Origin: Syntrophales bacterium
GTDB taxonomy: Bacteria; Desulfobacterota; Syntrophia; Syntrophales; PHBD01
Reading direction: 5' to 3'
Assembly: GCA_035363115.1 (NCBI GenBank)
Contig: DAOSEM010000002.1
Span: forward strand, 476,841-540,840
Length of the DNA: 64,000 bases
Both the position numbers and the translations under genes were made by a program. Positions 25,251 to 34,770 of the stretch are shown here, piece after piece. The notes beneath the pieces are model-generated. The model made no database searches. It was not told the DNA's origin and worked only from the letters and a program-made list of their open reading frames with translations. Numbering within the stretch: position 1 is the first letter of the stretch; every line of letters starts with the position of its first letter.

Positions 25251-27011
25251 TCACCGCTCCGAATCATGCAGTTTCGCGTTTGCCAGTGCCTTCCCCAGGT
25301 TGGATCCGATGTTCTCCCGGTTGTTGAGGTACTGCGTCGTGGAGTGGCTGCCTTCTACGGAAGCCTCGTAATCCTTGACGCTCAGGCGGATCTTTCTGTT
25401 CTTCGAATCCACACTCTTGACCACGGCGGAGATTACATCTCCCACTGCAAACAGCTCCGAGGGTGATTTCACGCGCCGCTGGCTCAGTTCGGATATGTGG
25501 ACGAGCCCTTCAATGCCCTCTTCGATCTCAACAAAAATACCAAAATCCGTCAGGTTGGTCACCTTTCCGGAAACGACGGTACCCATGGCGAAACGCTGGG
25601 CCAGTTCTTCCCAGGGATTCCTCTCGATCTGCTTGATTCCCAGCGAGAACTTTTCATTTTCCACGTCCACATGCAGAACGACGGCCTCGATTTCCTGTCC
25701 CTTCTTGTAGAATTCCGAAGGATGCTTCACACGCTGTTTCCAGGAGATGTCGGAAACATGGACCAGGCCGTCAATGCCGTCCTCAACGCCCACGAAGATT
25801 CCGAAATTGGTTATGTTACGGATCGTCCCGCGAATCACCGTTCCCTCGGGATATTTCTGGCGGAGATTCTCCCAGGGATTCTGGGTGGTCTGCTTGAGGC
25901 CGAGTGAAATGCGCTTCGATTCCTGGTTGATGTCCAGGATCATGACCTGAACCTTCTGGCCTACCTGGAGCACTTTTGACGGATGGCGGATTTCCCGGGT
26001 CCAGAACATTTCCGAGATGTGAATGAGGCCTTCCACGCCGGGTTCCAACTCAATGAAGGCACCGTAATCGGTGACGTTTACGACGCGGCCGTCAATGACG
26101 GAACCGACTGGGTACTTATTCAGAATGGTATGCCAGGGGTTGTCGGCAAGCTGCTTAAGGCCGAGGGAAACCCTCTCCTTTTCACGATCAAAGGAAAGAA
26201 CCTTGACCGTGATCTTGTCTCCCCTGGAAAAGCCGTCTGAAGGCCTGGAGATTCTGCCCCAGGAAATGTCCGTCACATGGAGGAGACCGTCGATGCCGCC
26301 CAGATCGACAAAAATGCCGTAGTCGGTAATGTTCTTGATAATCCCTTCGACGATGATCCCTTCTTCGATCTTGGCCAGGGTCTCCTTCTTCAACTCTTCC
26401 CGCTCCCGTTCGAGAATGGTTCTGCGGGAAAGCACAACATTGTTCCTTTTTCTGTCGTATTTGAGGATTTCAAAAAGATAACTCTGACCGATATATCGTT
26501 CCAGATCCCGGACAGGGCGGATATCCACCTGCGAACCCGGTAGAAAGGCCGGAATCCCGATATCGACGGATAGACCTCCTTTGAGGCGCTCGACGATCGT
26601 CCCGTGGATCGGCCTGTTTTGCTCGTAGGCGGAGCGCACATTTTCCCACACCTTGATTTTTGCCGCTTTTTCCCTGGAGAGAACCAGATTTCCGTCCGAA
26701 TCTCTCTTATCCACCAGAATCTCGATTTCATCTCCGACGGCGACGGTGATATTCCCATCGGCGTCCTTCAGCTCCCGTGCCAGGATGTAACCTTCCGTCT
26801 TCCAGCCCACATCCACCATGATCACGTCCTGCCCGATCTGTACGACCTTGCCCCGGACGATTTCACCCATCTGGAGGTTCTGAAGGCTCTGCTCATACAG
26901 TTCCTTGAAACCGAACCCCTCATCTGGTTTGTCAGTCTGGATTTCGCTGGATTGACTCTGGTTTTCCCTGTCTGTGTCCTGATTGAATTGCGTCTCGTTG
27001 CCGTCGACCAT
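25251..27011 (-). CDS. rpsA: 30S ribosomal protein S1
   Basis: A 586-residue protein with six S1/OB-fold repeats after an acidic, Gln-rich N-terminus. Repeats can be followed through GEIVRGKVVQIG, HGTIVERLKGGLSVDIG, EGIIKNITDYGIFVDLGGIDGLLH, DGRVVNVTDYGAFIELEPGVEGLIH, RGTIRNITNFGIFVGVEDGI and SGKVTNLTDFGIFVEIEEGI. It binds mRNA and helps 30S initiation. It lies downstream of cmk, a widely conserved pair. The length is close to the usual 550-590 residues. Confidence 0.97.
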   Translation of the reverse strand: MVDGNETQFNQDTDRENQSQSSEIQTDKPDEGFGFKELYEQSLQNLQMGEIVRGKVVQIGQDVIMVDVGWKTEGYILARELKDADGNITVAVGDEIEILVDKRDSDGNLVLSREKAAKIKVWENVRSAYEQNRPIHGTIVERLKGGLSVDIGIPAFLPGSQVDIRPVRDLERYIGQSYLFEILKYDRKRNNVVLSRRTILEREREELKKETLAKIEEGIIVEGIIKNITDYGIFVDLGGIDGLLHVTDISWGRISRPSDGFSRGDKITVKVLSFDREKERVSLGLKQLADNPWHTILNKYPVGSVIDGRVVNVTDYGAFIELEPGVEGLIHISEMFWTREIRHPSKVLQVGQKVQVMILDINQESKRISLGLKQTTQNPWENLRQKYPEGTVIRGTIRNITNFGIFVGVEDGIDGLVHVSDISWKQRVKHPSEFYKKGQEIEAVVLHVDVENEKFSLGIKQIERNPWEELAQRFAMGTVVSGKVTNLTDFGIFVEIEEGIEGLVHISELSQRRVKSPSELFAVGDVISAVVKSVDSKNRKIRLSVKDYEASVEGSHSTTQYLNNRENIGSNLGKALANAKLHDSER

Positions 27012-27179
27012 AAACCTGATTACCCCCTGAAATTTTTCAACCCGTATGAATTTAGGCGCGTAACATAGGCACCCTTAAAGATCAAGTAATTTCAAGCAGG
27101 GAACGTATCCGAAAATGAGGACGGTACTGTTCGGTTCCACCGATCATCCGGTTTTGCACGGATTCGGGACGGGTTGATT

Positions 27180-27878
27180 TCAATCCCCGGGGCAAGATCG
27201 GGGATTTCCTGTTATCCTGCCGATCACGCAAAGCATTTCATCAACGACCTCTGCTGCTGTCAGGAGAGAGCAATCAATCACGTGAGCATCCTCGGCAATC
27301 CTGAGAGGTGCCACAGATCGCCCGCGGTCCTGCAGGTCCCTTTTCCTGATATCCTGCTGTACCGAGTCGAGATTCACGCCGTTTTCCGAGGATTCCAGTT
27401 CCCTGTATCTACGGAGCGCCCTCTCCTCAGGAGAGGCATCGAGATAGAACTTCACATCTGCGTCGGGAAAGACCACCGTTCCCATATCCCGGCCCTCCGC
27501 TACCAGGGATCCCTGATCGGCGACCCGCCTCTGGACGGAAAGCAGGGCTTCCCTCACCGGGGCTTGTGCCGAGATGTTGGATGCCAGAATGCTGATCGCT
27601 TCTGCCCGGATCAGGGAAGTCACATCTTCTCCGTCCAGCAGCACCCGCATGCCGGCATCGTCATGGATCAGACCGAGCCTTGTTCGTTTACACAACTGCT
27701 CAAGCGCCTGGGTGTTGGACGCAAGGCCCCCCTCCCGCTGCACCTTGAGCGCCAGTGCCCGGTAGAGGGCACCGGTATCAAGGTAGAGAAAAGACAAGCG
27801 GCGTGCCAGTTCCCTGGCCACGGTGCTCTTACCCGCTCCCGCGGGTCCGTCAATCGTGATCAGAAAGGGAGAGCGCAT
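27180..27878 (-). CDS. cmk: Cytidylate kinase
   Basis: A 232-residue P-loop kinase phosphorylating CMP/dCMP. The Walker A motif is ITIDGPAGAGKSTVA, YLDTGALYRALAL is the CMP-binding region, and VAEGRDMGTVVFPDADVKFYLDASPEERALRR is the typical NMP-kinase core and lid. It lies upstream of rpsA, separated by 168 bases in which I see no gene. Confidence 0.96.
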   Translation of the reverse strand: MRSPFLITIDGPAGAGKSTVARELARRLSFLYLDTGALYRALALKVQREGGLASNTQALEQLCKRTRLGLIHDDAGMRVLLDGEDVTSLIRAEAISILASNISAQAPVREALLSVQRRVADQGSLVAEGRDMGTVVFPDADVKFYLDASPEERALRRYRELESSENGVNLDSVQQDIRKRDLQDRGRSVAPLRIAEDAHVIDCSLLTAAEVVDEMLCVIGRITGNPRSCPGD

Positions 27879-27942
27879 GGAATGGATGGTATGACTTGGA
27901 AACGATCATGGATGATTTGATTTCTATCTGCAAACGAGTTCA

Positions 27943-28521
27943 TCAGGGATTCCCTGAATCTGTCTCCTTCTCCCCTTCTCGGAGTTCCCGCGCCTGACGA
28001 AGCCGTTCGGCCAGGGGGCCGTCGCTCCTCCATAACCAACAGCTGTCGAGGAGAAGTTCCGGATCCAGGTGCTGCCGAAGAGCGGATTCTTCGTCTCGCA
28101 GACGGCTCATGATGGTCCAAAGCCCCTGGACGGCGCCGGAGCTCATGGTCATGATCAGGTTGGTCAAGTGCTGGCAGCCTGCCCTCTTGCCCAGCAACTC
28201 CCTCACCTCGTTGGTGAAACCGGACCGGATCCGCATGCCGACGAGACGGCGGATGGAATCCCTGACGTCGGTACATTCTTCAATGGGAACATGGGGCATC
28301 TCCGCTTCGGCATCCAGAATGGTCAGATCCGGAACACTCAGGGTCATTCGTGCAATCATGCCATGAATGACGCCGGGGTCGTGAACCCGATTCGCCGTGT
28401 AGAGGAAAAACGGAACATACCGTTCATCCGTTAGGGATGCCTCCACGAAGAGATTGCCATCCGGTGTTTCGTAACAGTCAATGCCGATATTTCTCGAGTG
28501 AATCCGCTCTTTCTGTTTCAT
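27943..28521 (-). CDS. DUF2889 family protein
   Basis: About 192 residues resembling DUF2889: HSRNIGIDCYETPDGNLFVEASLTD at the start, a central NRVHDPGVIHGMIARMTLSV, and ECTDVRDSIRRLVGMRI. The C-terminal part contains GCQHLTNLI. The function is unknown. I use the Met at 28521, just after the DUF362 gene's stop. A longer reading to 28728 would run 188 bases into that gene. Confidence 0.65.
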   Translation of the reverse strand: MKQKERIHSRNIGIDCYETPDGNLFVEASLTDERYVPFFLYTANRVHDPGVIHGMIARMTLSVPDLTILDAEAEMPHVPIEECTDVRDSIRRLVGMRIRSGFTNEVRELLGKRAGCQHLTNLIMTMSSGAVQGLWTIMSRLRDEESALRQHLDPELLLDSCWLWRSDGPLAERLRQARELREGEKETDSGNP

Positions 28522-28540
28522 GAAAAGGTCAACATCTCCT

Positions 28541-29566
28541 TCAGGGGGAAAATCCGATCTCCCGGGCGTAGGATAACTGCCTCCGCCATGGAATACCCGG
28601 ATGGGCTCGATCGAAAGGCTCCGTTCCGATGATGCGGAGGGAATCTTCATCGATTTCCACGGGATGAGTACCGGATAGAAATCCTGAATCCTCCGCGATC
28701 GTCGGGTTCTTTCCGGGAAGGCAGTCACAGTCCACGGTTATATTGAGCAATGCATTAATCAGGAGAGCCCTGCCCTCCATCATCCGCCAGACGGAGGCCG
28801 CGGTTTCCACGAGTTTTTCCTGAAAGACGGTCACATCCGTATCCCAGAGAATCCTCAGGGCTACTTCCGGGCAGGCTCCGATGCACTGCGCACATCCGAT
28901 GCAGGCATCCAGATCGTACGTTGGAAAGCTGCTTTCTTCCATACAGGCGGCGCCGGCAGGGCAGACCGTAACGCATACGCCGCATCGCGTGCATCGCGAT
29001 TCATCGAGCGCAGGGGACACATCGGCATGCATGCGCTGCTTTTGTGCCCGGGAGGCAAAACCCATGGAGAGGTTCTTGATGGCGCCTCCGAAGCCCGATG
29101 CCAAGTGGCCCTTGAAGTGCGAGAAAACAACAAAACCATCCGTCCGTTCGAATACATTCGCCACCTGAACGGACTCGAAATGGAGGTAACCGGCGGGGAT
29201 GGAAACGACATCCCGTCCGTCCAGGCCATCCGCAATCAGGACGGGACACCCCAGGAATTCTTCTGAAAAACCGTGACTGGAGGCGGTTGCCAGAGAATCT
29301 TTCCCATTCCGTCGGCTTCCGGAATACAGCACCGTTGTGTCGAAGACGAACGGACGTCCGCCATGGTTCCGGACCCAGTTGATGACTGCTTTTGCATAAT
29401 CGGGGGGGAGGAAACTGCGATTCCCCCTTTCACCCCAGTGAAGCTTGATGCCGATGCTGTCACCGGGATGAAAGGGGTATGCAAGGCGTTCCAATTCTAC
29501 CTGGAGAGTGTAAGCCCAGGATTCGATTTTTGAATGTTGCTCCCTGTAATGATCGTTAGAGGACAA
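28541..29566 (-). CDS. DUF362 domain protein with two 4Fe-4S clusters
   Basis: A 341-residue protein. The N-terminal DUF362 part has GIKLHWGERGN and FVVFSHFKGHLASGFGGAIKNLSMGFASR. A ferredoxin segment carries CTRCGVCVTVCPAG and CIGCAQCIGACPE, two CxxCxxCxxxC motifs near residues 190-240. DUF362 proteins are found mainly in anaerobes, and their reactions are poorly known. The apparent start is a TTG at 29566 with gagg 7 bases upstream. It overlaps the upstream outer-membrane protein gene by 11 bases. Confidence 0.82.
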   Translation of the reverse strand: MSSNDHYREQHSKIESWAYTLQVELERLAYPFHPGDSIGIKLHWGERGNRSFLPPDYAKAVINWVRNHGGRPFVFDTTVLYSGSRRNGKDSLATASSHGFSEEFLGCPVLIADGLDGRDVVSIPAGYLHFESVQVANVFERTDGFVVFSHFKGHLASGFGGAIKNLSMGFASRAQKQRMHADVSPALDESRCTRCGVCVTVCPAGAACMEESSFPTYDLDACIGCAQCIGACPEVALRILWDTDVTVFQEKLVETAASVWRMMEGRALLINALLNITVDCDCLPGKNPTIAEDSGFLSGTHPVEIDEDSLRIIGTEPFDRAHPGIPWRRQLSYAREIGFSP

Positions 29567-31727
29567 AAATGATCCTCAAACCGGCCACGTAATAATACCA
29601 GCCGGTTCCGGCCGTGGCCGATGAACCGCCGCCGGCGGGAGAGTTCCCCCACTCGCCAGTCGCCTCGACGGCCATCCGGTTGCCGAATCGATACCCGATC
29701 AGGCCGCTCACACCGCCGAAAATGCCGTGCTCATGCTGGTCATTGCGCGTGAAATCCTGGTAGCCTGCATAAGGCGTGACGCTCATGTAAAACGGCATTT
29801 CGTAGTAACCGAAGGTCACAAACATGGAGTGGGCCCTGTAGTCATCCGGATCAAAGTAGCCCCCTCCGCTCTGACGGCGGAAATCCATGTGGCGAAACTG
29901 GTAGCCAACGGAAACGAAAGGTCTTCTCAAAAGGGTATAGGCGATGCTTGCCTGAATGTCGTCAGAACCGTTGCTGTCGGAATATTCGCGATGGGTGAAG
30001 GTACCCAGCACGGTGATACGGTCCGTGGGGCGCTGATTGATCCAGCCCTGGAAAGTCTTGGCCCTTATGTTGTTGTCCGTGAGCGACACAAGATAATTAT
30101 ATGGTTCATTTGCCACATAGGCTCCAACAGATCCCCAGAGCACGTCAATATCCGCTTTCCCGTGCCAGGTAAAAAACTTGCCGTCCGACAGTCCGACTCC
30201 TCCCCCGAGTCCGCCGTACCAGGGCATCCTCGCATAGGTCGAGAGCTGGACATAGTCCGTCTCCTTGCCCGTATTCATGGGGAAAGCATTTCCTGCGTCC
30301 GTGTACCCGGTGGTCTCACCCTGCAGTCTCAGACGGGAATAATCGATGTTCGTTCTGAAGTTGGCCAGCCAGAACTGGGTTCCCCCGTAGAGGGTCGTTA
30401 CCCGGTTGTCGTCGTTGTCGTAGTAGAAATTCGTTCCTGCATAGAGCCTGGGGCGCATCGTCCAGTCGCGTTCAACACGCATATCGGAAAGCTCTTTTTG
30501 CTCTGCGGCGTTTCGGGGCTTCAGGCGTGCGATGCTGTCGTCGGTGGCGGTTTTGTTCCCACTTGCAAGGAACCCATATGTCTGGCCTGCGCGGACATCG
30601 AAGTCGTCCGATTTTGCCAGAAGGGCCTTGTACAGCTGGTCCGCCTTGCGGAAAAAACCCTTCGACCGAAGGGCATTCGCTTTGGACAGGCTGGCGTCAC
30701 GGTTTTGGGGGTCCTTGGCCAGAACAACGTCGGCCTGCCGGATGCAAGCATCAAATTCGCCCTGCCAGAGCAGTACCTGGGCCAACTGGACGCGAGCCCC
30801 CATGTTGGAGGGGTCCTTCTCGATGATATCCTTCAGTTCCTGTGCGGATTTTTTGTGCATTCCCGCCCAGGCCATAACCGTCGCCATCTCCATCCGGGAC
30901 GCAATCGGGAAGCCGCGGGAGAGCTCCAGCGCCTTTGCGTATTTTTCTGCCGCAGCCGGATATTTCTCGCCTTCCGCGAGGACGTCTCCTTCCGTTTTCA
31001 GTTTATCCGCCTCCGGTCCCACGGCCTCGACAGCGGCCTTTCTGGTATCCAGGACTTTTTGAATTTCTGCCTTTAGATTCTTCAGTTCCTGCTCCTGATA
31101 GGGATAGGAAGGCTTCGCCGTAGGGATCATGTTTTGTGTGGTGGCAACATCCCCCTTCTGAAAGTATGCCCAGGCCAGTCCGATGGCGGCGTCGAAATTT
31201 TCGCCCCCCTTCAGCAGCTTGTTATAGATCTGGATGGACGCATCAAGCTCGTCCTTAATCCGGAGAACGTGTGCCTTCACCAGCAGGGCATCCGGGTCGT
31301 CAGCCTGTGCGGCCAGAACAGTATTGACTTCCGCCAGGGCTTCATCATTCTTGCCAGTCCAGAGCATGACCTTGGCCAGATGGTTTCTTGCCTTCGTGTT
31401 TTTGGGATTTCTTTTGAGGATGGAGCGCAATTCCCCGGCAGAGGCATCCAGCTTTCCTCCCCAGGAAAGACCGATGGCAATGTCCGTCAGTTGATCTTCA
31501 GGCAACCGGTCCCGAAGGTCTGGCAATGCCTTTAAATACACATCCGCAGCCTTTTCGTGCTGTCCCTCCGCGGTGTAAATGTCTCCGAGCTCCTTTAAAA
31601 TGGTCGCCCTCTCAACACTGTCTTTTGCCCCGGCAAGGCGTTTGTTGAAATCAGCTTCGTCGGCGGCAAAGGCGGTTGTCAGGCAACACAGAAAAGCCGC
31701 AAGCAGAAACAAAGAAACTCTCTTCAT
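29556..31727 (-). CDS. Outer-membrane TPR / beta-barrel protein of exopolysaccharide locus (PgaA/YaiO-like)
   Basis: A 723-residue protein with a signal peptide (MKRVSLFLLAAFLCCLTTAFA). A TPR superhelix follows (about 30-420; for example EKAADVYLKALPDL and KNTKARNHLAKVMLWTGKNDEAL). The C-terminal beta-barrel (about 430-723) is rich in alternating aromatic strands (RPRLYAGTNFYYDNDDNR; GTGWYYYVAGLRIIFVL at the end). This is the layout of PgaA-type exopolysaccharide secretins, with a periplasmic TPR scaffold and an outer-membrane pore. It lies directly downstream of the GT2 synthase. A strong ribosome-binding site (aaggag) precedes the start. Confidence 0.8.
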   Translation of the reverse strand: MKRVSLFLLAAFLCCLTTAFAADEADFNKRLAGAKDSVERATILKELGDIYTAEGQHEKAADVYLKALPDLRDRLPEDQLTDIAIGLSWGGKLDASAGELRSILKRNPKNTKARNHLAKVMLWTGKNDEALAEVNTVLAAQADDPDALLVKAHVLRIKDELDASIQIYNKLLKGGENFDAAIGLAWAYFQKGDVATTQNMIPTAKPSYPYQEQELKNLKAEIQKVLDTRKAAVEAVGPEADKLKTEGDVLAEGEKYPAAAEKYAKALELSRGFPIASRMEMATVMAWAGMHKKSAQELKDIIEKDPSNMGARVQLAQVLLWQGEFDACIRQADVVLAKDPQNRDASLSKANALRSKGFFRKADQLYKALLAKSDDFDVRAGQTYGFLASGNKTATDDSIARLKPRNAAEQKELSDMRVERDWTMRPRLYAGTNFYYDNDDNRVTTLYGGTQFWLANFRTNIDYSRLRLQGETTGYTDAGNAFPMNTGKETDYVQLSTYARMPWYGGLGGGVGLSDGKFFTWHGKADIDVLWGSVGAYVANEPYNYLVSLTDNNIRAKTFQGWINQRPTDRITVLGTFTHREYSDSNGSDDIQASIAYTLLRRPFVSVGYQFRHMDFRRQSGGGYFDPDDYRAHSMFVTFGYYEMPFYMSVTPYAGYQDFTRNDQHEHGIFGGVSGLIGYRFGNRMAVEATGEWGNSPAGGGSSATAGTGWYYYVAGLRIIFVL

Positions 31728-31799
31728 TCGCTTCTCCTTAAGAAGTTATTTATAAACAATGATACGATGACAATCGGCACAGATCATTCAGTGTGCTGA

Positions 31800-33236
31800 T
31801 CAAGCTGCAGACGTCGTCGCAGCCTGTTTCTTTTCGCCCTTGTGGCGAACCGTTTCCCACTGCCCACGCCCGAAGATGAACTGGAAGAAGGCGGAGAACC
31901 TCCAGAAGGAGTTGATCTGTCGATAACCAAAGTTCTCCAGTGCCCCATAAGCAAGCATAACGAACAGGTCGGTCCATTTCGGATAGCGCCGGTATGTCAA
32001 CTCCTCAAGGAAGATTCCGGTGGTGGACAAAAAGATGCCGTACCCGATGGCCAGGAAGAGGAACAGCATGAAGAAATCGTAATCGATCATTCCCAGAATG
32101 TAGGAAATGATGACAATGATGTAACCCAGGAATTCAATGATGGGACTGACCATCTCGATAAACACGTTGTACGGCATCGCGAACATGCCCAGACGGCCAT
32201 ATCTCGGATTGAATATCGTCGTCTTGTGTTCCCAGATGCTCTGGATCATACCGAGATGCCATCGGCGTCGCTGCCTTCCGAGCATTTTCAGGGTTTCGGG
32301 AACCTCCGTCCAACAGATCGGATCGGAAACGAAACGGATCACATATGGATCACCCTTGAGGCTGTAATGTTTGTGCAGGCGCACAACAAGCTCCATGTCC
32401 TCCGTCACGTTCCCCTGTTTGAAACCGCCTACCGTGATAACGGCGGCCTTCTGAAACATGGAGAAGGCTCCTGAGAGGATCAGGTTGCAGTTCAGCGCGT
32501 CCAGGCCGACCCGACCGAAAAGGAAGCTTCGCAGATATTCGACAATCTGAAATATGGCGAGAGAATTGTGTCGGGGGAGCTCAATCTGCTTCATGACCCC
32601 ATTCTCTCTCTTGACGCCGTTGAGCACGCGAACGACGCCGCCCGACGCAATAACGGGAACCGTACTCTGGACAAGCGGAGTTACCAGACGGATGAGGGAT
32701 TCCGGTTCAAATACAGAGTCCGCATCGAGCGTGCATATATATGGGCTTTTGCAGACATTGATTCCACAGTTGAGAGCATCCGATTTGCCCCCGTTTTCCT
32801 TGTCTACCACAATCAGATTGGGAATTTCGCTCGTGTAGTAGAATCCCCGGACCGGCCTCGTTTTGATGATATCCCTGTATAGAGGATCGATTCTTCGCAG
32901 GTTGTAATGCTTGATTAACAGTTGCAGCGTATCGTCCGTGGAACCGTCGTTGATGACAACGATCTCTGTCCATGGATAAAGGAGTCCCCGTACGGATTCA
33001 ATGGTCCGGATGATGACGCTGCGCTCGTTCCGGGCGGGGATCAGGACTGCTACAGGAGGCATTTCCGAGCGGTTTTCCAGATCCCGGAAAGGAGCGTACC
33101 GGATCCTCCGGATATGTCGGAGAATGACGATCAAGGCGATGGCCAGGAGAACGGAATACACCGCATTGACCAGGCCGAAGTAAAAACCGATGAAGTAGTT
33201 GAAACCGATTACGATGGTTTGAAGGATCTCGTTCAT
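31800..33236 (-). CDS. Processive family 2 glycosyltransferase (PgaC/IcaA/hyaluronan-synthase type)
   Basis: A 478-residue membrane glycosyltransferase. Two N-terminal membrane helices precede a cytoplasmic GT-A domain: VAVLIPARNERSVI, VINDGSTDDT, TLDADSVFEP (DxD) and the acceptor-side TEDMELVVRLH. The QxxRW-type motif is GRQRRRWHLG. Several C-terminal helices then form a translocation channel. This is the set of motifs of synthases that polymerise and extrude beta-linked polymers such as poly-N-acetylglucosamine. Neighbouring deacetylase and GH75-like genes point to an amino-sugar polymer. It overlaps the HEAT-repeat gene by 4 bases. Confidence 0.88.
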   Translation of the reverse strand: MNEILQTIVIGFNYFIGFYFGLVNAVYSVLLAIALIVILRHIRRIRYAPFRDLENRSEMPPVAVLIPARNERSVIIRTIESVRGLLYPWTEIVVINDGSTDDTLQLLIKHYNLRRIDPLYRDIIKTRPVRGFYYTSEIPNLIVVDKENGGKSDALNCGINVCKSPYICTLDADSVFEPESLIRLVTPLVQSTVPVIASGGVVRVLNGVKRENGVMKQIELPRHNSLAIFQIVEYLRSFLFGRVGLDALNCNLILSGAFSMFQKAAVITVGGFKQGNVTEDMELVVRLHKHYSLKGDPYVIRFVSDPICWTEVPETLKMLGRQRRRWHLGMIQSIWEHKTTIFNPRYGRLGMFAMPYNVFIEMVSPIIEFLGYIIVIISYILGMIDYDFFMLFLFLAIGYGIFLSTTGIFLEELTYRRYPKWTDLFVMLAYGALENFGYRQINSFWRFSAFFQFIFGRGQWETVRHKGEKKQAATTSAA

Positions 33237-34498
33237 TGGGCACCGCCAGCATTCAGGATACTTTGAATTTCAGTTCGAACTTGGGGAGAACTGGAAGCCG
33301 ATTCCAGGGCATCGCGAAGCGGCGAAGAAAAACCGAGTTGATGCATCAGCTGGAGAATCCGCTTTGATTTGCTTTTCCTGTCGCTTTCGCGGTCTCCCAG
33401 GTAATCGATGAGCCCCAGGACATAACCGCTTCGCTGAATCTCTTCACAGATGCTTTCCTTTGCATATCGATCCGGAGTTTCCATGAGTTCACGGAACGAA
33501 TCGATGGATGCTTCACCCATTTCGGAGAGGGCGAACGCGGCGGCGTCCCTCACCTGCCACTTTTCGTCAAGCGCGAACTTCTTCAGCATCTCCATGTAAT
33601 GATCGCATTTTATCCTGCCGATGGTCTTCGCGGCCTGCAGTCGAACGAACCACACCGGATCCGAGACGAGAGGCTTGAAAACAGCGGGATCGCAGGAATA
33701 TGAAGCATTGTCTTCCCTGCCCAGGAGACGAAGCGCCTTTCCCCGAACCTCCGGATCCGAGTGGGAAACGAGGGTAACCGCCATATCGAACATCTCTTTG
33801 TGCGGAGGGAAGCCGATCAGCGTCTCGACGAGCAGGGCGAGAATCTTCGGGTCGGAAGTTTTCCCTGCATATTCTATAATCGTTGCACTGGCCCACGGTT
33901 CAAAGAGGAGAAGGGATGTCTGAATGGTTTTTGAAGATACGTTTTCATTCTTCATCAGTTTGGGTAGGGCATTCAGCAAACGATGAAGAGCATCCCGCTT
34001 CCCGATTCGGCAGAGAGCCCGGAAGGCAACGGTGGATACTTCCGATTTTGGATGATCCAGAAGTTTGCTGAGGGGCTCCAGTGAGGATGGGTCGCCGATC
34101 CGCCCCAGTTTATCGGCCGCCATCGACAAATCGATGGCGGAACGGGCCGAAAGCAGAGATTGGTAATGCTTGGTGTAGCCGAGAGCGGTAAACAGGCGCC
34201 TGGCAAAGGCTTTCTGGCCTTTTCTTTCGGCAAATTCGAAAATAACGTCCTCAAGAGCGACCCATTCGACAGAACCCTTGCGAACGGCCGATTGCCACTG
34301 GCTGACGGAGAATCTATCTATCGCCGTGATGGAATCGATCTCCGCGAGTTTGGTTCGGAACTTGTCTCTGAGTTGGTCAATTGTAGAATAACGGCGTTCG
34401 TTCCTGATCCTTCGGAATACCGAAGCGATAATGAAACCAAGAACGAACGAAAAGACCGACAAGATAGAGACGATCAGGATCAGTCGCAAATCACCCAT
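33233..34498 (-). CDS. Membrane-anchored HEAT-repeat protein
   Basis: A 421-residue protein with one N-terminal membrane helix (LILIVSILSVFSFVLGFIIASVF). Helical HEAT/PBS-lyase-like repeats follow (LGRIGDPSSLEPLSKLLDHPKSEVSTVAFRALCRIG written across about 130-170; SHSDPEVRGKALRLLGRED; KWQVRDAAAFALSEMG). The helical solenoid should be cytoplasmic and probably binds a partner protein, perhaps the overlapping glycosyltransferase encoded next. No catalytic motif is seen. Confidence 0.75.
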   Translation of the reverse strand: MGDLRLILIVSILSVFSFVLGFIIASVFRRIRNERRYSTIDQLRDKFRTKLAEIDSITAIDRFSVSQWQSAVRKGSVEWVALEDVIFEFAERKGQKAFARRLFTALGYTKHYQSLLSARSAIDLSMAADKLGRIGDPSSLEPLSKLLDHPKSEVSTVAFRALCRIGKRDALHRLLNALPKLMKNENVSSKTIQTSLLLFEPWASATIIEYAGKTSDPKILALLVETLIGFPPHKEMFDMAVTLVSHSDPEVRGKALRLLGREDNASYSCDPAVFKPLVSDPVWFVRLQAAKTIGRIKCDHYMEMLKKFALDEKWQVRDAAAFALSEMGEASIDSFRELMETPDRYAKESICEEIQRSGYVLGLIDYLGDRESDRKSKSKRILQLMHQLGFSSPLRDALESASSSPQVRTEIQSILNAGGAQ

Positions 34499-34499
34499 A

Positions 34500-34694
34500 T
34501 CATCTTCCGCCTCTCTGTAATTTTTCGTCGGACTTATACATCCATATATCTTTTTTGTCTAATGGTTTTAAGAAAATAGACCTATACCTTTCGGTATAGT
34601 CCGAAAGCCTTCGCCTCCCTGCCTGATAGACATCCTCAATATATATGAATGGTTGATTGGTCTCCCGGTTCACGAAAACAAATCGTCTCGACAA
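34500..34694 (-). CDS. Possible small protein upstream of the HEAT-repeat gene
   Basis: A minus-strand frame of about 64 residues from a TTG at 34694. It contains RFVFVNRETNQPFIYIEDVY and ends KSDEKLQRGGR. The stop lies one base before the HEAT-repeat start (TGATATG), an arrangement typical of translational coupling, and the composition looks protein-like. There is no recognised family, and the start is uncertain because the frame stays open to 34895. It could equally be leader DNA of the operon. Confidence 0.35.
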   Translation of the reverse strand: MSRRFVFVNRETNQPFIYIEDVYQAGRRRLSDYTERYRSIFLKPLDKKDIWMYKSDEKLQRGGR

Positions 34695-34770
34695 AAAAGA
34701 TCCTGAATGGTAATCACGCCGGACGAACCCATTTCCGTTCGCAGAAAAAATCAATGAATTGAGGCGTAAT

